From Candidatus Eiseniibacteriota bacterium (GTDB lineage: Bacteria > Eisenbacteria > RBG-16-71-46), in assembly GCA_005893185.1 (NCBI GenBank), contig VBOS01000167.1, positions 1 to 13,564 of the forward strand: a stretch of DNA of 13,564 nt, given 5' to 3'. The position numbers and the translations under genes are program-made. Each line of letters opens with the position of its first letter. Position 1 is the stretch's first letter. Below are positions 8,823 to 13,564 of this stretch, one piece after another. The notes beneath the pieces were generated by a model, which saw only the letters and a list, made by a program, of their open reading frames with translations, did not search any database and was not told where the DNA came from.

Positions 8823-10176
8823 ATGCGGACGCCAGTGTCGAGATCAGCCCGTTGATCTTGTCCGCCATCTCGGTATCGCTCGCGATCATGGTCGCGATCT
8901 TCTCGCACGCGTAGAGCACCGTGCTGTGGTCGCGGTTTCCGAACATGCGACCGATTTCCTGAAGCGACAGCTCGGTGAGCTGGCGCGTGAGGTACATCGC
9001 GACCTGGCGCGGCAGGACCACGACGCGCGTGCGGCGCTGGCCGCAGAGCGCTTCGCTCTTGACGCCAAACTTCTCGGCCACCGCCGCCAGGATCCGCTCC
9101 GGCGTCATGTGCTCCGGCTCGGGGTTCACGTAGTCGCGCAGAACCTCCTCTGCGAGCTCCAACGAGATCTCCTGGTGCGTGAGCGAGCCGACCGCGAGCA
9201 GCCGCACCAGGCAGCCTTCGAGGTCGCGGATGTTGGTGCGGATGCGGTCGGCCATGAGCAGGAGCACGTCGTCGGGCAGCCGAACGGCCCCGCCCTCCTG
9301 GGTGCAGCGCGCGCGCAGGATGGCGATGCGCGTCTCGAGGTCGGGCTGCTTGATGTCCGTGACCAGGCCCTGGTTGAACCGTGACGTGAGCCGCTCCTCG
9401 AGCATCGGGATGTCCTTGGGCGGCTTGTCGGCGGTCACAACGACTTGCTTGTGGGCGTCGCGCAGCGCGTTGAACGTGTAGAAGAACTCCTCCTGCGTGC
9501 CCTCCTTTCCGGCCAGGAACTGGATGTCGTCGATCAGCAGCACGTCCACGTTGCGATAGCGGTTACGGAACGCCAGCGTCTGGGTGTGCTGGATCGCGAA
9601 GATCATCTCGTTCGTGAAGCGCTCCGCCGGCACGTAGGTGACACGCGCGTCGGGGCGCGAGAGGCGCACCGCGTGGCCGACGGCGTGGAGCAGATGGGTC
9701 TTGCCCAGCCCCGAGCCGCCGAAGATGAAGAGCGGGTTGTAGGCGTAGCCCGGTTTCTCCGCCACGGCGCGGCAGGCCGCGTGGGTGAAGCGGTTGCCGC
9801 TCCCGACGACGAACGTGTCGAAGGTCAGCCGCGGGTGGAGCTGGCTGTCGAGCCACGAGCGGCCCGGGCGCGCCGTGGGTCCCGGGGCGGGCGCCGGGCG
9901 CTGCGATTCGCGCAGCGCGAAGCGCACCGCCGGCGTGGCGCCGAGAGCCGCCCTGAGGCTCGCATGCAGCAACGGCAGGTGATGTTCGTGCAGCCAATCG
10001 ATGAAGAAAGCGTTTGGAACTTCGAGCTCGACGACCTCGGGGGAGAGCTGCCGCGGCACGATGGGCTTGAACCAGGTGTCGAACGCCTGATGGCTCCCGA
10101 TCCTGGCCCGGACGGATTCGAGCACCTGTCCCCAGAGGAGGCCGATTTCCTCGGATTGCTCAGTGCGGACGGCCAT
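8821..10176 (-). CDS. dnaA: Chromosomal replication initiator protein DnaA
   Basis: This 451-aa AAA+ initiator binds DnaA boxes and melts the origin. I chose ATG 10176 (MAVRTEQSEEIGLLWGQVLE) because AAGGAT lies about 10 nt upstream and domain I starts at once. The longer frame from ATG 10299 would run through the box cluster. Domain I covers about residues 10-88 (IGSHQAFDTWFKPI). Domain II is a very short Pro-rich linker, about 90-112. Domain III has Walker A GGSGLGKT at 153-160, Walker B DVLLIDD at 211-217 and the box VII segment ERLTSRFNQG with Arg266. Domain IV has the helix-turn-helix signature MFGNRDHSTVLYACEKI at 411-427, which reads DNA boxes. DnaA-box-like nonamers lie on both sides of the gene, so autoregulation is plausible. 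The frame is intact. Confidence 0.98.
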   Translation of the reverse strand: MAVRTEQSEEIGLLWGQVLESVRARIGSHQAFDTWFKPIVPRQLSPEVVELEVPNAFFIDWLHEHHLPLLHASLRAALGATPAVRFALRESQRPAPAPGPTARPGRSWLDSQLHPRLTFDTFVVGSGNRFTHAACRAVAEKPGYAYNPLFIFGGSGLGKTHLLHAVGHAVRLSRPDARVTYVPAERFTNEMIFAIQHTQTLAFRNRYRNVDVLLIDDIQFLAGKEGTQEEFFYTFNALRDAHKQVVVTADKPPKDIPMLEERLTSRFNQGLVTDIKQPDLETRIAILRARCTQEGGAVRLPDDVLLLMADRIRTNIRDLEGCLVRLLAVGSLTHQEISLELAEEVLRDYVNPEPEHMTPERILAAVAEKFGVKSEALCGQRRTRVVVLPRQVAMYLTRQLTELSLQEIGRMFGNRDHSTVLYACEKIATMIASDTEMADKINGLISTLASA

Positions 10177-10198
10177 TTTCAACGATCCTTGCCGAAAA

Positions 10199-10390
10199 GG
10201 GTCCCGGACTTTTCCACAGGGTTCGGGGCGGCGAGAACTTCGTTCCATCGCGGCCGCGGGCCCTGTGAACCATGGGTTTGTGGAAATCGGACCAGCCACT
10301 TATTCACAATGATTTTCTCGACTCTAAGTCTTTGCGCTCCAGGCGCTTGAGTCTCCAACCACCTCCCCTCATCCACACTCAATCCACAAA
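10199..10390. other. Candidate oriC subregion upstream of dnaA with DnaA-box cluster
   Basis: Five DnaA-box-like nonamers fall within about 180 bases: TTTTCCACA (10210-10218), TGTGGAAAT in reverse (10279-10287), TTATTCACA (10300-10308, a full match to TTATNCACA), TCATCCACA (10369-10377) and CAATCCACA (10380-10388). The interval 10300-10335 is relatively AT-rich. Such clusters beside dnaA usually mark the origin and also repress dnaA transcription. A dnaA promoter must lie here, but I cannot pick out convincing -35 and -10 hexamers. Confidence 0.65.
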
Positions 10391-10688
10391 CCGCTTTTTC
10401 GGGCCTCCCGAGACACTCGGACCGCCTGGGTTCCAGCCCCGGTCCGGGCGCGAAACCCCGCAATTGGAAAGGCTTTGATGGGAGTGCCAGAAGATCGAAA
10501 CGGCGGCCACTGCGTTGCCGCCTCTCGAGGAAGCGCTAGGCTAGCATCGGCCACCGTGGCGGACAAGGGCCGGAATGCGCGCCCCGGTGCAGGCGACGCA
10601 AGCGGGGTCGCGCCAGCGGGATCGGAGGAGGTCCGACGCCCGGGCGCGACCCGCGACGCTCAGCGCGTGCCTGAGAACCCGCGGAAAA
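10391..10688. other. Non-coding spacer between the origin region and the barrel-like gene
   Basis: No convincing gene or RNA was found. The stretch holds three modest inverted repeats: GGCGGC/GCCGCC with a 9-base loop (10502-10522), TCGGA/TCCGA (10622-10636) and CTCAG/CTGAG (10659-10675). The last lies 14 bases past the stop of the minus-strand gene that ends at 10689 and could help end its transcript, but no T-run follows. rpmH, often divergent from dnaA, is not here. Confidence 0.4.
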
Positions 10689-11275
10689 TCAGAATCCGAA
10701 CGTGGTCCCGATCGAGAACGCGCCCTGGTCGCCGTAGTGGACACCCCAGGCTTCCCGCACCTCCATCATGAAGCGCAGGTCGGGGCTGAAGCGATATTCG
10801 GCGCCGAGGCGGAACGGCCACTGGATCCCCGTGTCATCCTTGGTCGCGGTGTTGATGCTCGCGTACGCGAGCCCCAGCGATGCGTACGGCTCGATCACGC
10901 CGCTCGTCCCCGCCGGGTACGCCCTGCTCGCGATCGCGTTGGGCCCCATGGTGAGGACGCTCAAGTTGTCGCCCGTATCCACGCCGAGCCCCGCGCCGAA
11001 GGCGAGGTCCACGGGGGAGCCCGAGCGCACGCGAGCGGCCGCGACCTTGAAGTCCGCCCCCAGCCGCAGAGCGTTCAGGCCCGCGTCGGGGTAGTCGAGG
11101 CGCTTGAGCCCGCCCTGGAAGCCGAAGTCCACGTCGGGATAGAAGCTGAGCCGGAGCGCCGTGATGAACCCGACCTCGTGCCCCCGCCGAACTGGCCGAG
11201 GGACTGGGACCACGCGGGGCAAGCGCAGAGGAGCAGAGCGCCCGCCAGCCATGCTGCGAAGGTGTTGCGTTTCAC
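10689..11275 (-). CDS. Exported beta-barrel-like protein with a frameshift at residue ~31
   Basis: The start is GTG 11275, six bases after a strong GGAGG (11286-11282). The first 30 residues form a clear signal peptide: KRN, a hydrophobic core FAAWLAGALLLCACP, AWS, then QSLGQFGG. The beta-rich body lies in a different frame and starts HEVGFITALRLSFYPD at 11180. The change falls in a run of five G on the minus strand (11185-11181). One extra G would join the parts as FGGGHEVGFI and give 195 aa. The body has alternating strands (LGADFKVAAARV, VDLAFGAGLGVD, IEPYASLGLAYASI, FRLGAEYRF, LRFMMEVREAWG) and ends in Phe (IGTTFGF), the usual C-terminal signal of outer-membrane barrels. The specific family is not recognised. 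The lesion may be a sequencing error, a real mutation or a slippage switch. Confidence 0.75.
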
Positions 11276-11365
11276 GTTCGACCTCCATGCCTTTAAGGGA
11301 GCTGAAGGGGAGCGGCCCTGCTCCACCCGCAGGGAGCGTCGCAAATCCGGCAGGCCGGCGTCAAG

Positions 11366-11374
11366 TGCTATAGT
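11366..11374 (+). promoter_or_regulatory. Extended -10 element upstream of the P-loop gene
   Basis: TGCTATAGT fits an extended -10 (TGnTATAAT with one mismatch) 42 bases before the ATG at 11417. No good -35 hexamer lies at the expected distance, which is tolerable for extended -10 promoters. The spacer 11276-11416 separates divergent genes, so a promoter in this direction is expected. Consensus match only. Confidence 0.35.
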
Positions 11375-11416
11375 CGAGGTGCCGTCCTCCCGTCGCCGCC
11401 CTCCCGGAGCCTCCCT

Positions 11417-12406
11417 ATGTCCAGCCTGGTCGACGTGCTGCTCCTGTTCGCGCTGCCGGCCTCCGGCAAGTCGGAAGTGCGGCGCTACCTCGCATCACTC
11501 CGCCCCGAGCAATGCCGCCGCCAGCTTCATCTCGGCCCCACCGTCCAGCTCGACGACTATCCCTACGTCCACATGATGCGGCGCGTGAGCCAGGAGCATC
11601 GGAAGCGCGGCTCGGACGGCATCTTCTTCGACTCCGACGAGCTGCCCATGAAGGAGCCGCTCGACTGGGGAACGCTGATCGAGCTGCTGAACGAGGACTT
11701 CGACGACGTGACGCGCGGCCGCCGCCCGGCGCCGGCCTCGGCCGCCGAGTGGCTGTTCGAGCGCTTCGACCGCGCGCGCGCGCAGGTGGGCGCCGCGCCT
11801 GCGCTCGGCGCGCTCCCGGCCGCGCGGCGCAAGGAGCTGGCCGCTGCGCTCGAGCGCGAGGCGGCCGAGCTGCTGCGCGACAAGAACGCGGGCGTGCCCG
11901 ATTCGCTCGCGGGCCGGACGGTGGTGATCGAGGCGGCGCGCGGCGGGCCCGACGGCGCAGCTATGCCGCTGCCCGCCCCGCTCGGCTATCGCTACTCGAT
12001 CGCCACGCTCTCGGACGCGATCCTGTCGCGGGCCTCGATCCTCTACGTGTGGGTCACGCCCGAGGAGTCGCGCCGCAAGAACCACGAGCGCACCGATCCC
12101 AACGATCCCGGCTCGATCCTCCACCACGGCGTGCCCGACGCCGTGATGTACGGCGACTACGGCTGCGACGACATGGAGTGGCTGATCCGCGAGTCCGACC
12201 GCCCCGCCACGGTGCGGATCGAGACCCGTGGCAAGACGTTCCACATTCCGGTCGCGCGCTTCGACAACCGCGTGGACAAGACCACGTTCGTGCGCGCCGA
12301 CCGCGCGCAATGGAAGCCCGCCGACGTCGCGGCGCTGCACGCGGGGCTCGCCGAGGCCTTCGAGAAGCTGGCGCGGGCGCGCGCGGCGGGCGTGGCGGCG
12401 CGGTAG
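11417..12406 (+). CDS. Putative P-loop NTPase or kinase-like protein of unknown function
   Basis: This 329-aa soluble protein has ATG 11417 preceded by GGAG at 8 bases. Residues 6-20 form a hydrophobic strand and Walker A-like loop (DVLLLFALPASGKSE). The first Gly of GxxxxGKS is Ala, but the GKS core is intact. Residues 70-75 (FFDSDE) are acidic. Residues 168-173 (TVVIEA) could be the Walker B strand. Residues 208-240 (ILYVWVTPEESRRKNHERTD...HHGVPD) resemble the strand plus basic lid region of nucleotide-kinase folds, with several Arg/Lys and two His. An Arg/Ala-rich helix spans about 117-155. There is no signal peptide or membrane segment. I do not recognise a named family. It stands alone, divergent from the barrel-like gene, and is followed at once by a hairpin and an insertion sequence. 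Gene call strong; the ATP or GTP role is inferred. Confidence 0.8.
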   Translation: MSSLVDVLLLFALPASGKSEVRRYLASLRPEQCRRQLHLGPTVQLDDYPYVHMMRRVSQEHRKRGSDGIFFDSDELPMKEPLDWGTLIELLNEDFDDVTRGRRPAPASAAEWLFERFDRARAQVGAAPALGALPAARRKELAAALEREAAELLRDKNAGVPDSLAGRTVVIEAARGGPDGAAMPLPAPLGYRYSIATLSDAILSRASILYVWVTPEESRRKNHERTDPNDPGSILHHGVPDAVMYGDYGCDDMEWLIRESDRPATVRIETRGKTFHIPVARFDNRVDKTTFVRADRAQWKPADVAALHAGLAEAFEKLARARAAGVAAR

Positions 12407-12426
12407 CGCGCGGCCCCTGCGCGCTA
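12404..12426 (+). terminator. GC-rich hairpin at the end of the P-loop gene, abutting the IS
   Basis: TAGCGCGC (12404-12411) and GCGCGCTA (12419-12426) form a perfect 8-bp stem with a 7-base loop. The stem begins with the TAG stop codon of the P-loop gene and ends with the TA next to which the insertion sequence starts. Any T-run that originally followed would now be on the far side of the element, so its status as an intrinsic terminator cannot be judged. Confidence 0.4.
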
Positions 12427-12455
12427 GTGTCCTGTTGCAGAAATAGCTTTACAAT
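12427..12455 (+). repeat. Left terminal inverted repeat of the IS630 element
   Basis: GTGTCCTGT (12427-12435), 11 variable bases, then CTTTACAAT (12447-12455). Both nine-base blocks recur in inverted form with the same 11-base spacing at the right end, which fixes the element boundary and suggests a two-part transposase binding site. Confidence 0.9.
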
Positions 12456-12484
12456 TGACCAAGAACCGGTATGCTGCGGTCACG

Positions 12485-13564
12485 ATGTGGACCAAAGCCG
12501 ATGCACTGCCGGTTCTCGAAGTTGACCAGGAGTTGCTGGAGCATCTCACCCGCTCGGGCAACACGCCCCAGAAGCTCGCGCTGCGCGCGCGTATCCTGCT
12601 GGGCGCGGCCGAAGGCAAGGCGAACTATCAGCTGTCCGAGGAGCTCAACGTCAGTCGTCCCACGATCCTCCTGTGGCGTCAACGCTATCTCGACGCCGGG
12701 CTCGCGGGCGTGCTGAAGGACGCGCCGCGTCCCGGTCGCAAGGCGACGCTCACTCCCGAGAAGGTGGATGCGATCGTGCATGCCACGCTGCACGCGACGC
12801 CGAAGGACGCCACCCACTGGAGCGTGCGCTCGATGGCGAAGGCGCAGGGGGTGAGCTCGACGATGGTGCACCGCATCTGGCGTGCGCACCGTTTGCAGCC
12901 CCATCGTTCCGAGCACTTCAAGTTGAGTCGCGATCCGAACTTCGCGCGCAAGGTGCGCGATGTGGTCGGGCTTTACCTCAACCCGCCGGACAAGGCGCTG
13001 GTGCTGTGCGTGGACGAGAAGAGCCAGATTCAGGCTCTGGATCGGACGCAGCCGGTGCTGCCGCTGCGACCCGGCATCCCGGCGCGACAGACCCACGACT
13101 ACGAACGCCACGGCACCACCACGTTGTTCGCGGCACTCAACATCCTCGACGGCACGGTGATTGGAAGCTGCTTGCCGCGTCATCGGCACGGCGAGTTCCT
13201 GAAGTTCCTGGAGCGCATTGACGACTCGACCCCGCGCCGGCGTGAGGTCCATCTGATCCTCGATAACTATGGCACCCACACGCACGCCAAGGTGCAGCAG
13301 TGGTTCGCCGAACACCCGCGCTACCATCTGCACTTCACACCCACCAGCGCTTCGTGGTTGAACCTGGTGGAGCGCTGGTTCGCCGACATCACCCGCAAGC
13401 GCATCCGTCGCGGCACCTTCACCAGCGTGCCCGCTCTCATCACCGCCATCCGCGACTACCTGCGGATCTACAACCGCAATCCCAAACCGTTCATCTGGAC
13501 CGCGAAGCCATCGGCCATCATGCGCAAGATCCGGCATTGTAAAGAAGCGTTAGAGACAGGACAC
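12485..13564 (+). CDS. IS630-family transposase (frame open to the end of the window)
   Basis: This DDE transposase cuts and joins the element at TA sites. From ATG 12485 there are 360 codons without a stop. Residues ~25-90 form the helix-turn-helix DNA-binding region (LRARILLGAAEG, QLSEELNVSRPTILLWRQRY). A linker DAPRPGRKATLTPEKVDAIV and a second HTH-like stretch WSVRSMAKAQGVSSTMVHRI follow. The catalytic core shows the first Asp in LVLCVDEKSQIQALDRTQP, the second in LILDNYGTHTHAK, and the Glu in SASWLNLVERWFADITRKR, all present. The C-terminus (RNPKPFIWTAKP) is also typical. The frame runs through the right inverted repeat to the last base of the element, so its stop must lie in flanking DNA. 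An upstream TTG at 12455 is an alternative start; no clear Shine-Dalgarno is seen. Confidence 0.93.
   Translation, partial: MWTKADALPVLEVDQELLEHLTRSGNTPQKLALRARILLGAAEGKANYQLSEELNVSRPTILLWRQRYLDAGLAGVLKDAPRPGRKATLTPEKVDAIVHATLHATPKDATHWSVRSMAKAQGVSSTMVHRIWRAHRLQPHRSEHFKLSRDPNFARKVRDVVGLYLNPPDKALVLCVDEKSQIQALDRTQPVLPLRPGIPARQTHDYERHGTTTLFAALNILDGTVIGSCLPRHRHGEFLKFLERIDDSTPRRREVHLILDNYGTHTHAKVQQWFAEHPRYHLHFTPTSASWLNLVERWFADITRKRIRRGTFTSVPALITAIRDYLRIYNRNPKPFIWTAKPSAIMRKIRHCKEALETGH
13536..13564 (-). repeat. Right terminal inverted repeat of the IS630 element
   Basis: ATTGTAAAG (13536-13544), 11 variable bases, then ACAGGACAC (13556-13564) is the inverted counterpart of the left end: 18 of 18 bases match in the two conserved blocks and spacing is identical. 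The repeat also encodes the last codons of the transposase. Confidence 0.9.

Larger units (their letters stand above)
12427..13564 (+). mobile_element. IS630-family insertion sequence, apparently complete
   Basis: The element is 1138 bp, typical for IS630, and is bounded by imperfect inverted repeats. The left end is preceded by TA (12425-12426), the dinucleotide that this family targets and duplicates. The right end coincides with the last base of the window, so the second TA cannot be checked. It carries one transposase gene filling most of its length. It lies 20 bases after the stop of the P-loop gene and disrupts nothing visible. Confidence 0.9.

Noticed and set aside
8606..8908. 100-codon minus-strand frame in the dnaA-dnaN spacer
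   Set aside because: It overlaps the dnaA 3' end and the origin-like AT-rich patch, lacks a Shine-Dalgarno, and its composition is non-coding in character.
10177..10299. Longer dnaA start at ATG 10299
   Set aside because: It would translate the DnaA-box cluster; ATG 10176 has a proper ribosome-binding site and the normal domain I start.
10296..10310. Rex operator (TTGTGAAnnnnTTCACAA) near dnaA
   Set aside because: Only one half-site (TTGTGAA on the minus strand) is present and the second half is missing; a DnaA box explains it better.
10425..10470. tRNA-like T-loop (GGTTCCAGCCC)
   Set aside because: No matching acceptor or anticodon stems could be folded around it.
11770..11784. Alternating CG run (possible Z-DNA)
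   Set aside because: Short and explained by Arg/Ala codons in a GC-rich gene.
11495..12340. 281-codon open frame on the minus strand opposite the P-loop gene
   Set aside because: Arg/His/Val-rich shadow; the plus-strand frame has a Shine-Dalgarno, a plausible promoter and a P-loop.
12449..13537. 362-codon open frame antisense to the IS transposase
   Set aside because: The sense frame carries a full DDE transposase; the antisense frame is a shadow.

Overview
This is a GC-rich bacterial chromosome segment centred on the replication-initiation locus. On the minus strand, in order of transcription, it reads dnaA (10176-8821), dnaN (8468-7320), a DUF721/DciA-like gene (7323-7018), gyrB (7021-5075), a small envelope-protein gene (5075-4455), gyrA (4432-2023) and rex (1972-1265). 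The minus-strand genes from dnaN to gyrA are tightly packed (GTGA, ATGA and TGATG overlaps, then a 22-nt gap). This suggests one replication/topology operon that starts at a promoter just upstream of dnaN. Signal peptides and beta-barrel-like proteins point to a Gram-negative (diderm) host. The gene order, the GyrA sequence type and the composition suggest an under-sampled high-GC lineage such as Eisenbacteria, Gemmatimonadota or another FCB-like group. I cannot fix the phylum from sequence alone.

Layout: 2-1279 (+) is the 3' part of a TPR protein with a degenerate alpha/beta-hydrolase domain. 1265-10176 (-) is the replication/gyrase/rex block. DnaA-box-like nonamers and an AT-rich patch lie on both sides of dnaA (8606-8822 and 10199-10390), as in bipartite origins. 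10689-11275 (-) is a secreted beta-barrel-like protein gene. 11417-12406 (+) is an unrecognised P-loop protein. 12427-13564 (+) is an IS630-family insertion sequence with both terminal inverted repeats visible; its right end coincides with the last base of the window.

The main anomaly is that three genes appear broken. rex has an in-frame amber codon near its N-terminus. gyrA lacks about 20 conserved codons and shifts frame at about 3210. The barrel-like gene next to oriC shifts frame in a G5 run. gyrA is normally essential, so sequencing or assembly error is the first explanation to test, although each lesion could be real. Other unusual points are recF missing from the dnaN-gyrB interval, an envelope-protein gene coupled between gyrB and gyrA, rex behind gyrA, a GyrA whose two quinolone-bridge positions are Gln and Pro, and an IS transposase frame that stays open to the last base of the element. 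I see no clear novel defence or biosynthetic system; this is mostly a housekeeping region.
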